This document shows positions 19,311 through 29,035 of a stretch of 64,000 bases of DNA, piece by piece. Under the pieces are notes generated by a model that had not been told where the DNA came from, ran no database searches, and saw only the letters and a program-made list of their open reading frames with translations. The stretch is from an uncultured Flavobacteriales bacterium (GTDB taxonomy: Bacteria > Bacteroidota > Bacteroidia > Flavobacteriales_G > Salibacteraceae). The position numbers and the translations under genes are program-made. The stretch is taken from positions 62,001 through 126,000 of the forward strand of contig CAJIZE010000003.1 of the NCBI GenBank assembly GCA_905181855.1, given 5' to 3'. The stretch's first letter is position 1. Each line of letters opens with the position of its first letter.

Positions 19311-21206
19311 ATGGATAGAAATTCCGTAACGGGCTTCGTTTTAATAGCCCTCATACTTATAGGTTATACTTACTTCACATCACCTTCGCAAGAAGAGATT
19401 GATAAAATTCAACTTCAAAGAGATTCAATCGCTCAAGTTGAAGATCAAAAAAGAATTGAAAGAGAAACGCTTGAAGCACAAAAAGTGGCTGAGGTTGAAA
19501 TGACCGAAGATGTTGCTGTTGAAGCACTTCCTGATTCATTAAATGAAGAGAAATTAAACGATCAATTTGGATCATTTGCCAACGCAGCTCAAGGCGAACG
19601 TGAAATAGTTGTTTTAGAGAATGAACTGTTAAAGCTTGATGTTTCAACTAAAGGTGGTAGACCAATTACCGCGGAACTTAAAGACTATAAAACTTACGGA
19701 GGCACTGAGCTATATTTATTCGATGAAGATTCTTCCAGGTTTAATTTTAATTTCTTTTTCGACAACCGATTAATTAATACTGAAGACTTATACTTTGAGC
19801 CAAACTTTACTACTATTAGTAATGATGGCGAAGAACAAAAAAGTTTAAGTATGAGGTTGTACGCTGGTTCTGAAGATAAATATTTGGAGCTTCTGTACAT
19901 ACTTAAACCAAACACATACTTAATTGACTTTACAGTTAATGTTGTAGGGTTAGAGGATTTACTTAGAGCTAATAATCAAGAATTAGCTTTTAACTGGAGC
20001 ATGAATGCCTTATCGAAAGAAAAAGGCAAAGACTCGCAGTATTTAGCTACTACAATTTATTACAAGTACGTTGATGATAACTTCGATTACATTTCAGAAA
20101 CTAGTGACGACGTTCAAGAACTTGAAGCATCTACCAAATGGATTTCTTTCAAACAACAATTCTTTTCAGCTGCGGTAATAGCAAAAGATAGGTTTGATAA
20201 AGTAAACGGTCAAATGGAGACTAAAAAACTAGAGTCTTCAAAAAAATACACCAAATTTTTAGGCGCGAATATTACGCTTGATTTTGATGATATGTCAAAC
20301 GCTTCGTTCCCGATGTCTTTCTACTTTGGACCAAATCACTTTCAAACGCTACAGGCTATTGGTTACGATTTAGAGCAACAAATCGATTTAGGTTGGGGGC
20401 TTTTTGGATGGGTAAACGAATATCTAATTATTCCTGTTTTTAATGTTTTGGATAACTTTAATTTAGGTTACGGACTGATTATTTTATTGCTGACACTTTT
20501 TATCAAACTGTTGTTGTCTCCACTAACTTACAAGAACTATTTATCGAGTGCCAAACAGAAAGTGTTAAAACCTGAAATCGATGAGCTAAATGCTAAACAT
20601 AAGGATGGTGATGCTATGAAAAAGCAGCAGGCATCAATGGCGTTGTACAAAAAGGCAGGCGTTAATCCAATGGCTGGTTGCATTCCAATGGTGCTACAGT
20701 TTCCTATTTTAATTGCGATGTATCGTTTCTTTCCATCGTCAATAGAGTTGAGGCAGCAGAGTTTCCTTTGGGCGGATGATTTATCATCGTATGATTCTAT
20801 TTACGATCTTGGTTTTGAAATTCCATTTTACGGTGATCACATAAGTTTATTTACGTTGCTAATGGCAGTTTCAACTTTCTTGTATACTAAGTACAATACT
20901 CAAACAGCGGCAATGGGTGGAGCACAAGGTCAACAAATGAAAATCATGATGTATATGATGCCATTTTTCTTCCTAGGTTTCTTCAACAATTTTGCTTCAG
21001 GATTAAGTTATTACTATTTCCTATCGAACATCATTTCAATGATTCAACAATGGGTTATTAAAAGATTCTTCATTAACGAAGATGAAATTCATCGTAAAAT
21101 TCAAGAAAATAAAAAGAACCCCAAAAAGACCAAGGTTTCTAAATTCCAAAGGAAATTAGAAGATATGGCCAAACAACGTGGTTACGACGCAAACAAGAAA
21201 AAGTGA
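19311..21206 (+). CDS. yidC: Membrane protein insertase YidC
   Basis: YidC inserts and folds inner-membrane proteins, alone or with Sec. The 631 residues begin with a transmembrane segment (VTGFVLIALILIGYTYF), followed by a long acidic linker and the periplasmic P1 domain (about 75-345). The conserved insertase core follows (about 385-590), with helices starting LGYGLIILLLTLFIKLLL, then NPMAGCIPMVLQFPILIAMY and MKIMMYMMPFFFLGFFNNF. The C-terminal tail is basic, as usual. The stop overlaps the GTG of the next lipoprotein gene. Confidence 0.97.
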   Translation: MDRNSVTGFVLIALILIGYTYFTSPSQEEIDKIQLQRDSIAQVEDQKRIERETLEAQKVAEVEMTEDVAVEALPDSLNEEKLNDQFGSFANAAQGEREIVVLENELLKLDVSTKGGRPITAELKDYKTYGGTELYLFDEDSSRFNFNFFFDNRLINTEDLYFEPNFTTISNDGEEQKSLSMRLYAGSEDKYLELLYILKPNTYLIDFTVNVVGLEDLLRANNQELAFNWSMNALSKEKGKDSQYLATTIYYKYVDDNFDYISETSDDVQELEASTKWISFKQQFFSAAVIAKDRFDKVNGQMETKKLESSKKYTKFLGANITLDFDDMSNASFPMSFYFGPNHFQTLQAIGYDLEQQIDLGWGLFGWVNEYLIIPVFNVLDNFNLGYGLIILLLTLFIKLLLSPLTYKNYLSSAKQKVLKPEIDELNAKHKDGDAMKKQQASMALYKKAGVNPMAGCIPMVLQFPILIAMYRFFPSSIELRQQSFLWADDLSSYDSIYDLGFEIPFYGDHISLFTLLMAVSTFLYTKYNTQTAAMGGAQGQQMKIMMYMMPFFFLGFFNNFASGLSYYYFLSNIISMIQQWVIKRFFINEDEIHRKIQENKKNPKKTKVSKFQRKLEDMAKQRGYDANKKK

Positions 21207-21745
21207 TTCGGATACTATCAATATTAATTATTGTAAGTTCATTTTTTGGATGTAAAAATACCAAGCCTGTTTCTGAAGGCAAATCTGCAGAAACACAGCA
21301 GCCAGAGGAAGTTGTGATTTCTACTCCTGATAATACTCCTTTCGTTATTTTACCATTAGTGTATCCCGAAAACAGCATTGTTGGTATTAAACGTACAAGT
21401 TGTTTCGGAACATGCCCTGTTTACACGATGTTTTTATTAGACGACTTTACCCTTGTTTATAAAGGTAAAAGGAATGTAGATAAACTTGGTGATTATAGTG
21501 CTCAAGCATCAAAAGAAGAATACGATTTACTAATTGCTTTTGCTGACGAAATCGGCTATTTCGGTTTTGAAGATCAATATGTAACAGATGTTTCTGACAT
21601 ACCAACAGTATATACAACACTTGTTAAAAAAGGTAAACGCAAAACCGTAGTAAACCTTTTCATGGGTCCTGAACAATTGTCTGAATTAGAATCATACATC
21701 GATGCTGTTTTTAAAGACAAAGACTGGGTGAAAGTCGAAGATTAG
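21203..21745 (+). CDS. DUF6438 lipoprotein
   Basis: A 180-residue protein starting at GTG, with GTGA overlapping the yidC stop. The signal is short and ends at a lipobox-like SSFFGC, predicting lipid attachment. The central region RTSCFGTCPVYTMFLLDDFTLVYKG matches DUF6438, known mostly from Bacteroidota and of unknown function. Two cysteines (SCFGTC) could form a disulfide. It is translationally coupled to yidC, but no functional link to it is known. Confidence 0.8.
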   Translation: MIRILSILIIVSSFFGCKNTKPVSEGKSAETQQPEEVVISTPDNTPFVILPLVYPENSIVGIKRTSCFGTCPVYTMFLLDDFTLVYKGKRNVDKLGDYSAQASKEEYDLLIAFADEIGYFGFEDQYVTDVSDIPTVYTTLVKKGKRKTVVNLFMGPEQLSELESYIDAVFKDKDWVKVED

Positions 21746-21870
21746 TAATTGCCCTTAATAATTGATTTATTAAAGGTACTACCCTCGTAATGTTTCAAAC
21801 CCTTTACTCATTTAAATATTTCATGAGCTAAGGATTTAATAATGCAAGACACTATTGTATCCAAAAAATA

Positions 21871-21909
21871 AAAAGCCTCCAAGAATTTTAAACTCTTGGA
21901 GGCTTTTTT
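21871..21909. terminator. Bidirectional terminator between the DUF6438 gene and aconitase
   Basis: AAAAGCCTCCAAGA pairs perfectly with TCTTGGAGGCTTTT around a 9-base AT loop. A T run follows on + and, on the minus strand, a run from the preceding A tract, so it can serve both converging genes. Confidence 0.92.
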
Positions 21910-21931
21910 GAAATAGTTGAGCAACTAATAC

Positions 21932-24205
21932 TTAATTACTAGCTGCTTGAGATTTAATTAAGTTTAAAGCAGAACCTGCAATAAACCAATCAATTTGTTG
22001 AGCGTTGTATGTGTGGTTTAACATGATGCTATCATTTGAACCATCAGCATGAGAAACTTTTAAAGTCAATTGTTTGCCAGGAGCAAAATCTACTAAATCA
22101 ACAAAATCAAAAGTATCTTCTTCTTTTATTAAATCGTATTCAGCTTCGTTGTTAAAAGTTAAACCTAACATTCCCTGTTTTTTAAGGTTGGTTTCGTGTA
22201 TTCTAGCAAACGATTTAACAATCACCGCTGCAACACCTAAATGACGTGGTTCCATTGCAGCATGCTCGCGCGATGAACCTTCACCATAATTATGATCACC
22301 AACAACAATACTTGGAACACCAGCAGCTCTGTAAGCTCTTCCAGTGGCAGGTACTTCACATTTAGCTCCAGTTAACTGATTGGTTACTTCATTGGTGTTC
22401 ATGCCAAAAGCATTTACAGCTCCAATCAAACAGTTGTTTGAGATGTTATCTAAATGACCTCTGTATTTTAACCAAGGGCCCGCCATTGAAATATGATCGG
22501 TAGTACATTTTCCGTAAGCCTTAATTAGAAGTTTAGCACCGGTAATATTATTTTTATCCCAAGCTGGGAACGGCTCTAATAATTGCAAGCGACTAGAATC
22601 TGGAGCAACATTTATAACTACTGCGCTGCCATCTTCAGAAGGAGCTTGGAATCCGTTATTTTCTACTGCAAAACCTTTTACAGGTAATTCCATGCCTTTT
22701 GGCTCAAACAACATTACTTCTTCGCCTTTCTCATTTATTAACTTATCTGTAATTGGATTGAAGTCTAATCGACCACTAATAGCTATAGCAGCGACCATCT
22801 CAGGAGAAGTAACAAAAGCATGTGTATTTGGATTTCCATCAGCACGTTTAGAGAAGTTTCTATTAAACGAATGAACGATAGAATTTTTCTCTTGTTTGTC
22901 AGCACCTGCTCTGTCCCACTGTCCAATACAAGGCCCACAAGCATTTGTGAATATCGTTACAGAAGGGAATTTCTTGAAAGTATCAAATAAACCATCGCGC
23001 TCAGCAGTAAAACGAACCTGCTCAGAACCTGGATTAATCCCTAATTTAGAAACTGGCTTAACACCTTTATTAAATGCATCATCTACGATAGAAGCTGCAC
23101 GTGTTAAATCTTCGTAAGACGAGTTGGTACAAGAACCAATCAATGCCCATTCAATATCTGTTGGCCAGTTGTTTTCAGCAGCTTTTGCTTTCATCTCTGC
23201 TACAGGAGTAGCCAAGTCTGGTGTGAACGGCCCGTTAATGTGCGGACTTAATGTATCTAAATTAATTTCAATTACTTGATCGAAATACTTTTCAGGATTA
23301 GCATAAACTTCATCATCTCCAGTTAAGTGATCAGCCACAGTATCAGCCAAAGCTACAACATCAGCTCTACCAGTAGCTTTTAAGTAACGACGCATTGAAT
23401 CATCATAGCCAAAAGTAGAAGTAGTAGCGCCAATTTCAGCACCCATATTACAGATGGTGCCTTTTCCAGTACAAGAAAGGTTCTTAGCTCCGTCGCCAAA
23501 ATACTCAACGATAGCACCTGTTCCACCTTTTACTGTAAGGATACCTGCAACTTTTAGTATAATGTCCTTGGCTGAAGTCCATCCGTTTAAACGGCCTGTT
23601 AACTTGACACCAATTAACTTAGGAAACTTAAGTTCCCAAGCCATACCTGCCATTACATCCACTGCATCAGCTCCACCAACACCAATAGCAACCATCCCTA
23701 GTCCGCCAGCATTTACAGTGTGCGAGTCAGTTCCAATCATCATTCCTCCAGGAAATGCATAATTCTCTAAAACCACTTGGTGAATAATACCTGAACCTGG
23801 CTTCCAGAATCCAATGCCATATTTTTCACAAACAGAACTTAAGAAGTTAAATACTTCATTATTCTTGTTTAATGATTCTTGTAAATCTGCATCAGCACCT
23901 ATTCTGGCTTGAATTAAGTGGTCAGCATGAGCCGTTGAAGGCACTGCTACCTTTTTCTTTCCAGCTTGCATAAATTGAAGCAATGCCATTTGTGCCGTTG
24001 CATCTTGCATAGCAACTCTATCTGGGGCAAAATCAACATATGATTTACCTCTTTCATAACTATCTGAAGCATCACCTTCCCATAAGTGAGTGTAAAGGAT
24101 TTTTTCAGCAAGAGTAAGAGGTTTGTTAACTGTTTTTCTTGCAGCAGCTACCCGTTCCGGATATCTTTCATAAACTGCTTTTATCATGTCAATATCAAAT
24201 GCCAT
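21932..24205 (-). CDS. acn: Aconitate hydratase (mitochondrial-type)
   Basis: It isomerises citrate to isocitrate in the TCA cycle. The 757-residue length and block order match mitochondrial-type aconitases. The 4Fe-4S ligands are in [10 protein letters not shown] (about 375) and CGPCIGQW (about 440). The swivel domain contains [22 protein letters not shown] (read in parts, about 630-655), with the catalytic Ser/Arg region. It is monocistronic, ending at the shared terminator. A TACTTTCG box (24238-24245, minus strand) 32 bases upstream is a weak promoter candidate. Confidence 0.95.
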   Translation of the reverse strand: MAFDIDMIKAVYERYPERVAAARKTVNKPLTLAEKILYTHLWEGDASDSYERGKSYVDFAPDRVAMQDATAQMALLQFMQAGKKKVAVPSTAHADHLIQARIGADADLQESLNKNNEVFNFLSSVCEKYGIGFWKPGSGIIHQVVLENYAFPGGMMIGTDSHTVNAGGLGMVAIGVGGADAVDVMAGMAWELKFPKLIGVKLTGRLNGWTSAKDIILKVAGILTVKGGTGAIVEYFGDGAKNLSCTGKGTICNMGAEIGATTSTFGYDDSMRRYLKATGRADVVALADTVADHLTGDDEVYANPEKYFDQVIEINLDTLSPHINGPFTPDLATPVAEMKAKAAENNWPTDIEWALIGSCTNSSYEDLTRAASIVDDAFNKGVKPVSKLGINPGSEQVRFTAERDGLFDTFKKFPSVTIFTNACGPCIGQWDRAGADKQEKNSIVHSFNRNFSKRADGNPNTHAFVTSPEMVAAIAISGRLDFNPITDKLINEKGEEVMLFEPKGMELPVKGFAVENNGFQAPSEDGSAVVINVAPDSSRLQLLEPFPAWDKNNITGAKLLIKAYGKCTTDHISMAGPWLKYRGHLDNISNNCLIGAVNAFGMNTNEVTNQLTGAKCEVPATGRAYRAAGVPSIVVGDHNYGEGSSREHAAMEPRHLGVAAVIVKSFARIHETNLKKQGMLGLTFNNEAEYDLIKEEDTFDFVDLVDFAPGKQLTLKVSHADGSNDSIMLNHTYNAQQIDWFIAGSALNLIKSQAASN

Positions 24206-24358
24206 AAAATTGATTTTAAAGTGTTTTACAAGTACCGCGAAAGTACTAAATTGTTATGAATTTTGGTTTCTATTAAGCCATAGTTTGTTTTCGGTAAACT
24301 ATCCTTTGAATTTGATAATTGAGCTTTATCATTAGTTGTTGCCGTTCGTAATCAGGAT

Positions 24359-24389
24359 TGACAAGAAGTTAATTTATTAGATAAATTTG
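24359..24389 (+). promoter_or_regulatory. Promoter of the FtsX-like permease gene
   Basis: TTG (24359-24361), exactly 20 bases, then TAAATTTG (24382-24389): a complete Bacteroidota-type promoter. The ATG is 31 bases downstream of the box. Confidence 0.72.
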
Positions 24390-24420
24390 AACTAACAATC
24401 AAGTTCTGATTTAATTCAAT

Positions 24421-25653
24421 ATGGCAAATAAAAAATCTTTAACCAAGCAAAATATATTGATTGCCCTTTCAGCAATTAAAAGCCAGATGTTGAGGGCGAT
24501 TTTATCCATGCTCATAATTGCAATTGGCATCACTGCATTGGTAGGGATATTAACTTCAATAGATGCAATTAAATCGTCTATTACAGATGAATTTACCAGC
24601 ATGGGAGCAAATACGTTTACCATTTTAAAGAAACGAAGAAGCGATGGGGATGATGATAAAAAATTTGAATCAATTTCGTACCGTGAAGTACTAGATTTTA
24701 AGAAACTGTACAATTTCCCATCAACAGTTTCGATTTCGGATCAGGTGAGTTTTAACTCAACAGTAAAGTACAAAAGCAAAAAAAGTAACCCAAATATTTC
24801 GATACAAGCAGTAGATCAATTCTACCTTTCGACTTCTGGTTACCGTATTGAGTTTGGTAGAAATATTACCGAAAACGATGTGAGGGCAAACAGCAGAGTA
24901 GTGCTGCTTGGAAAAGAATTGGCTAAAACCCTGTTTGTAAATGAATCAGCAGTTGACAAGATTATAAGCATTGCCGGAGGTAAGTATAAGGTAATTGGAA
25001 TATTGAAAGAAAAGGGCAACGCATCAGGTTTTGGTGGAGATAGAAATTGCTTGATGCCAATAAGTGTTGCAAGGCAACAATTTCCTTTACCTGATGCATC
25101 ATACGGTATCAGCATTATAGCTAAGCGCCCAGAAGATTTGAATCCTGCAATTAGTGAAGCAACCGGATTGTTACGGGCATTAAGAGGAGATGAGTTAGAT
25201 GAAGAAGATAGTTTTAGAGTTCGCCGAAGCGATAACCTTGCGTCTATTTTAATTGAAAACTTACAATACGTTACGGTTGCTGCAACAGTAATTGGTTTGA
25301 TAACCTTGCTTGGCGCAGCAATTGGGCTAATGAATATTATGTTAGTTTCAGTAACAGAAAGAACAAAAGAAATTGGAACCAGGAAAGCCGTAGGAGCTAA
25401 AATGTCAACTATTAGATCTCAATTTTTAATAGAAGCGATTGTTATTTGTCAATTTGGAGGTTTGGTGGGGATTGTACTTGGAATTATCATAGGCAATGTA
25501 ATAGCAGCATTGATAGGAACCAACTTTATTATACCTTGGGTTTGGATTTTTCTTGGCGTAACACTATGTTTAATAACAGGAGTATTAGCAGGGTTTTATC
25601 CGGCTCAAAAGGCAGCGAAATTAGACCCGGTAGAGGCATTGAGGTATGATTAA
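24421..25653 (+). CDS. MacB/FtsX-type ABC transporter permease
   Basis: The 410-residue protein has one N-terminal membrane helix (about 20-45), a periplasmic MacB_PCD-type core (about 50-255) and a C-terminal FtsX domain with three helices (about 280-395). The FtsX domain carries the family sequence SVTERTKEIGTRKAVGAK and the end PAQKAAKLDPVEALRYD. Such permeases work with a MacB/LolD-type ATPase in lipoprotein, peptide or macrolide extrusion. No ATPase gene is adjacent; the nearest in the window is the LolD-like gene at 59068, whose relation is unknown. Confidence 0.88.
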   Translation: MANKKSLTKQNILIALSAIKSQMLRAILSMLIIAIGITALVGILTSIDAIKSSITDEFTSMGANTFTILKKRRSDGDDDKKFESISYREVLDFKKLYNFPSTVSISDQVSFNSTVKYKSKKSNPNISIQAVDQFYLSTSGYRIEFGRNITENDVRANSRVVLLGKELAKTLFVNESAVDKIISIAGGKYKVIGILKEKGNASGFGGDRNCLMPISVARQQFPLPDASYGISIIAKRPEDLNPAISEATGLLRALRGDELDEEDSFRVRRSDNLASILIENLQYVTVAATVIGLITLLGAAIGLMNIMLVSVTERTKEIGTRKAVGAKMSTIRSQFLIEAIVICQFGGLVGIVLGIIIGNVIAALIGTNFIIPWVWIFLGVTLCLITGVLAGFYPAQKAAKLDPVEALRYD

Positions 25654-25800
25654 ATTTATTAGCCTTGAGTTTATTGAATTTAAGGTGAACAAGGTTGAGG
25701 TTTTAGTCAAAGTTGATTTCGGAAGTTCAAAGAACGTCGAGCTACTCTCAAAATACCATTGAGTTGCCTTGAAATGCCAACAATTACGCTAGAATAGAGT

Positions 25801-25834
25801 AAAAAAAATCCTGAGCTTTTCTAACTCAGGATTT
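25801..25834 (-). terminator. Terminator of the rpsF-rpsR-rplI operon
   Basis: AAATCCTGAG (25806-25815) pairs with CTCAGGATTT (25825-25834). Read on the minus strand the hairpin is followed by eight T, the correct polarity for rplI, which ends 66 bases before it. Confidence 0.85.
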
Positions 25835-25899
25835 AAATCTTGTTCAAACTTTAACAGCTAATAACAATCCTATTAGCACTATGTGGTTGATTGAAAAAC

Positions 25900-26346
25900 T
25901 TAGTCTTCAACTACTTCAAAAGTGATTGTTTGTTCGATGTTTCTGTGTAATTTAATAGTAGCAGTATAAGTTCCAATTTGTTTAATCGGTTCTTCTTTAA
26001 TACTAATATTTTTTCTTTCAACAGCAACACCTGATTTTTGCAATTCATCAGCTAATTGTAATGTGTTGACCGAACCAAATATTTTGCCGTTTTCGCCAAC
26101 TTTAGCACCAACTTTTATTACCATTGATTTCAATTCTTCAACCATTTTCTCTGCCTCAGCAGCAACTTTAGCCTCTTTATGAGCGCTTTGTTTCAAAGTT
26201 TCTTCACGCATTTTTAAATTGCCTGAAGTAGGATAAATTGCCATTCCTTTAGGAATCAAAAAGTTTCTAGCATATCCATCTTTAACAGATACTAAATCAT
26301 TTTTGTAACCTAAGTTGTCTACGCTTTTTCTTAATATAACTTTCAT
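25900..26346 (-). CDS. rplI: 50S ribosomal protein L9
   Basis: The 148 residues start MKVILRKSVDNLGYKNDLVSVKDGYARNFLIPKG (seen in two parts), the L9 N-terminal RNA-binding domain. A connecting helix and the C-terminal domain with VGENGKIFGSVN follow. Last gene of the S6-S18-L9 operon, 13 bases after rpsR. Confidence 0.97.
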   Translation of the reverse strand: MKVILRKSVDNLGYKNDLVSVKDGYARNFLIPKGMAIYPTSGNLKMREETLKQSAHKEAKVAAEAEKMVEELKSMVIKVGAKVGENGKIFGSVNTLQLADELQKSGVAVERKNISIKEEPIKQIGTYTATIKLHRNIEQTITFEVVED

Positions 26347-26359
26347 GCCTTGATTCTCC

Positions 26360-26620
26360 TTATTTTAATTGATCAGCAACAAATGGCAACAATGCTAGTT
26401 GACGTGCTCTTTTAACAGCAACGGCAACTTTACGTTGAAACTTTAATGATGTACCAGTAATTCTTCTTGGTAACAATTTACCTTGTTCGTTAATGAACTT
26501 TAATAAGAATTCAGGGTCTTTATGATCTATATGTTTAATACCACTTTTCTTAAATCTGCAGTATTTATCTTTTTTAATCTCGATGTTTATCGGGGTGAGG
26601 TATCTAATATCTTCAGCCAT
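26360..26620 (-). CDS. rpsR: 30S ribosomal protein S18
   Basis: 86 residues with the family core [18 protein letters not shown] and the basic end [12 protein letters not shown]18 binds as a pair with S6 on the 30S platform, and its gene follows rpsF by 18 bases here, the conserved order. Confidence 0.97.
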   Translation of the reverse strand: MAEDIRYLTPINIEIKKDKYCRFKKSGIKHIDHKDPEFLLKFINEQGKLLPRRITGTSLKFQRKVAVAVKRARQLALLPFVADQLK

Positions 26621-26638
26621 TTCTTTTCTTTTTGAGGA

Positions 26639-26995
26639 TTAAATAATTTCTTTAGGAGTCTTTGGACCACCTTCTTGAGTTCTTCTCTTTAAAGCCCAAG
26701 CGCCAGCGTTTTTGTCTAATCTAGTAGTTAGAAAACGCATGATTTTCTCATCACGTCTCATTTCTACTTCGATTTTTTTAATCGCGTCAGTAGGAGCTTC
26801 AAATTCGAATAATTGATAAAAGCCTGTGCTTTTCTTTTGAATAGGGTAGGCTAATTTTCTTAATCCCCAGTGCTCTTGGTGTACCAATTTAGCACCGTAG
26901 TTTTTGAGTACAGTTTCGTACCCTTTTACTGCTTCCTTTGTCTGAACATCAGACAAAACGGGAGTTAAAATGAAAACAGTTTCGTATTGATTCAT
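26639..26995 (-). CDS. rpsF: 30S ribosomal protein S6
   Basis: 118 residues, starting [16 protein letters not shown] with the typical YE pair, then [14 protein letters not shown] and [10 protein letters not shown] near the end. First gene of the operon, behind a complete promoter at 27030-27060. The short C-terminal tail is Lys/Pro-rich. Confidence 0.97.
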   Translation of the reverse strand: MNQYETVFILTPVLSDVQTKEAVKGYETVLKNYGAKLVHQEHWGLRKLAYPIQKKSTGFYQLFEFEAPTDAIKKIEVEMRRDEKIMRFLTTRLDKNAGAWALKRRTQEGGPKTPKEII

Positions 26996-27029
26996 GTTTT
27001 GTTAATTTTAATGTTTTTAAAATGGTCGG

Positions 27030-27060
27030 CAAAAATAGTAATTATTTTCACTTGGAGCAA
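27030..27060 (-). promoter_or_regulatory. Promoter of the rpsF operon
   Basis: On the minus strand TTG (27058-27060) is followed after exactly 20 bases by TATTTTTG (27030-27037), a full match to the TTG-N19/21-TAnnTTTG pattern. It predicts a short leader of about 27-30 bases before the rpsF ATG. Confidence 0.8.
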
Positions 27061-27214
27061 TACCTGCGGTGTGTAGATTTTTAAGACTTATTCTAAGGAA
27101 ATGAAAATTGATAAAGGTTTGAAATTCATTAATATATAACATCAGCATTCAAAGTTGTTAATAAATCAAATTTCATTTTAAGGATAATTACTGCTTAAAG
27201 GTTTCCTGTTTCAA

Positions 27215-27222
27215 TATATTTG
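27215..27222 (+). promoter_or_regulatory. Candidate dnaX promoter (-7 box)
   Basis: TATATTTG matches the -7 consensus 11 bases before the dnaX ATG. The upstream element is imperfect (CTG 21 bases away). Confidence 0.55.
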
Positions 27223-27233
27223 CCTTTCAGATT

Positions 27234-28340
27234 ATGGAAAATTTTGTTGTTTCTGCACGTAAGTATCGCCCTCAGCTCTTTAAAGATGTAGTTGGCCAAG
27301 AGGCAATTACCCGCACCTTAGAGAACGCCATTAAGAACAACCATCTTGCGCAAGCATTTTTGTTTTGTGGGCCAAGAGGAGTTGGGAAAACAACCTGTGC
27401 TAGAATTTTAGCTAAAACTATAAACTTAGAAGAGGGCAAAGAAGATTTAGAAGAGGGCGAAGATTTTTCGTTTAACATCTTTGAATTAGATGCAGCTTCA
27501 AACAACTCGGTTGACGATATCCGTTCTCTAACTGAGCAAGTGCGGTTCCCACCTCAAGTAGGAAAATACAAGGTTTATATTATTGATGAGGTTCATATGT
27601 TATCACAAGCGGCGTTTAATGCGTTTCTAAAAACTCTTGAAGAACCACCTGCGCACGCAATTTTTATATTAGCGACAACCGAAAAGCATAAAATATTACC
27701 AACTATTTTATCAAGATGTCAAATTTTTGATTTTAAAAGAATTGTGGTAAAAGATGTTGTAACTCACTTAACAGAAATCGCCTCAAATGAAGGCGTTACG
27801 ATTGATGAAAATGCACTTCACATTATTGGTCAAAAAGCCGATGGTGCTTTGCGTGATGCACTTTCAATTTTCGATCAAGTGGTAAGTTTTTGCGGAAAGA
27901 CAGTAACCTATCAAGATGTAATTGAAAACTTGAATGTTTTGGATTACGATTATTATTTTAAAATATCAGAAGCACTATTTACCCAAGACATAAGTACCGT
28001 TTTACTTGCGTTTGATGATGTTTTATACAAAGGATTTGATGGCCACAATTTTATTGTTGGCTTAGCAGCTCACTTCCGTGACCTACTTGTTTGTAGAGAT
28101 AAATCAACTTTAAAGTTACTTGAAGTAGCTGACAATGTTAAAGAGCAATATTTTCAGCAGGCCGTTAAGTCGGATGAAAAATCGCTTTTAAAGTTTATTG
28201 AAATTTGCTCCGACTGCGATGTGAATTACAAGCAGGCAAAAAACCAACGGCTGTTGGTTGAGTTTGCGCTCATAAAAATGTGCTCGATTGCTGATACAGG
28301 ACTAAAAAGTGCTGAAAAAAAAAAGACACATTTAAAATAA
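27234..28340 (+). CDS. dnaX: DNA polymerase III gamma subunit (DnaX zero-frame product)
   Basis: The clamp-loader ATPase: SARKYRPQLFKDVVGQ, Walker A GPRGVGKTT (about 45), Walker B IIDEVHML (about 115), sensor 1 ILATTE and the arginine finger in PTILSRCQIF. Domain III follows to about residue 360. The zero frame stops at 28338-28340, just after an A10 run, giving 368 residues. That is about where the gamma form of E. coli ends its clamp-loader core. The four Cys that usually bind zinc between Walker A and the DAASN segment are missing; that stretch is acidic (EEGKEDLEEGED). The rest of the tau protein continues in the -1 frame. Confidence 0.93.
   Translation: MENFVVSARKYRPQLFKDVVGQEAITRTLENAIKNNHLAQAFLFCGPRGVGKTTCARILAKTINLEEGKEDLEEGEDFSFNIFELDAASNNSVDDIRSLTEQVRFPPQVGKYKVYIIDEVHMLSQAAFNAFLKTLEEPPAHAIFILATTEKHKILPTILSRCQIFDFKRIVVKDVVTHLTEIASNEGVTIDENALHIIGQKADGALRDALSIFDQVVSFCGKTVTYQDVIENLNVLDYDYYFKISEALFTQDISTVLLAFDDVLYKGFDGHNFIVGLAAHFRDLLVCRDKSTLKLLEVADNVKEQYFQQAVKSDEKSLLKFIEICSDCDVNYKQAKNQRLLVEFALIKMCSIADTGLKSAEKKKTHLK
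28319..28325 (+). other. Programmed -1 frameshift site of dnaX (A AAA AAG)
   Basis: Inside a run of ten A (28315-28324) the zero-frame phase is exactly A AAA AAG, the same heptamer used by E. coli dnaX. Slipping -1 after AAG enters the open frame at 28325. A transcriptional-slippage mechanism at the A10 run would give the same result. No strong downstream stem-loop or upstream Shine-Dalgarno stimulator is obvious. Confidence 0.75.
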
Positions 28341-29035
28341 TTTCGGTTGCTGCATCAGTTAAAAAACCTGAACCACCACAGCTGAAAAGCACCCTCACTA
28401 AACCATATAAAGCACCAGAAAAGGTTGCCCTTGTTGAAGAACAGATAGTTTCAGAGCCTGAAGTTAAGAAACTCGTTGAGGTGAAAATTGAAAAACTTGC
28501 AGCTTCAAAGACCAATATTTTTTCTACAGAATCAAAAAAGGGAATATTTGATGTGTCAGATGCTTCGCTTGGTTTAGGGAATCTTTTGGATACACAAAAA
28601 AAGGAAGAAGAAGTTAAAAAAACAGTTGAAGAAAGCGATGCAGAATCTACAAAAGGGCCAGCGACTCCTTTTGATCTGGACGGATTAAAATTTGTTTGGA
28701 GCCTGTATCTAGATGAGCTCAAAGCTAATAATGATATTGGTTTTTTCTACAGTGCTATGTCAGTTGTAGAGCTGAATTTAGACGAAACAACTTGGGAGAT
28801 TAATTTTGTGCTTAAAAATGCAACCGAAGAAAAAGAATGGTTGAATCGGAAACCAGATCTTATAGGTTTTGTGAGAAATAAATTGAACAATTTTAAACTT
28901 ACACTGAGCTGGATGGTAGACGTTAATACTGACAAAATTCAATTGTATACCAACCGCGATCGCTTTGCCCGATTAGCTGAAAAAAACCCAAAGCTTTTGG
29001 ATTTAAAAAGCAAGCTTGATTTAGAGATTGAGTAA
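28325..29035 (+). CDS. dnaX: Tau-specific C-terminal extension of DnaX (reached by -1 frameshift)
   Basis: Open from the slippery site to the TAA at 29035, with no ATG near its beginning (first internal ATG at 28481), so it must be read by frameshifting from the upstream part. Joined at 28325, tau is 600 residues. The first 110 residues are a Lys/Pro/Glu-rich linker. The end is a folded alpha/beta domain (FDLDGLKFVWSLYLDELK ... DRFARLAEKNPKLLDLKSKL) of the kind found at the C-terminus of Bacteroidota DnaX. In E. coli the tau extension binds polymerase alpha and DnaB; whether this domain does the same is inference. It overlaps the MATE gene by 8 bases. Confidence 0.85.
   Translation, partial: DTFKIISVAASVKKPEPPQLKSTLTKPYKAPEKVALVEEQIVSEPEVKKLVEVKIEKLAASKTNIFSTESKKGIFDVSDASLGLGNLLDTQKKEEEVKKTVEESDAESTKGPATPFDLDGLKFVWSLYLDELKANNDIGFFYSAMSVVELNLDETTWEINFVLKNATEEKEWLNRKPDLIGFVRNKLNNFKLTLSWMVDVNTDKIQLYTNRDRFARLAEKNPKLLDLKSKLDLEIE

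Noticed and set aside
25646-25762. 38-codon frame overlapping the end of the FtsX-like permease gene
   Set aside because: No motif or hydrophobic pattern, no independent promoter, and its composition looks like spacer DNA.
27060-27085. CACACCG with flanking pairing upstream of rpsF, resembling the S6:S18 autoregulatory RNA motif
   Set aside because: It lies upstream of the well-formed promoter (27030-27060), so it would not be in the rpsF transcript.
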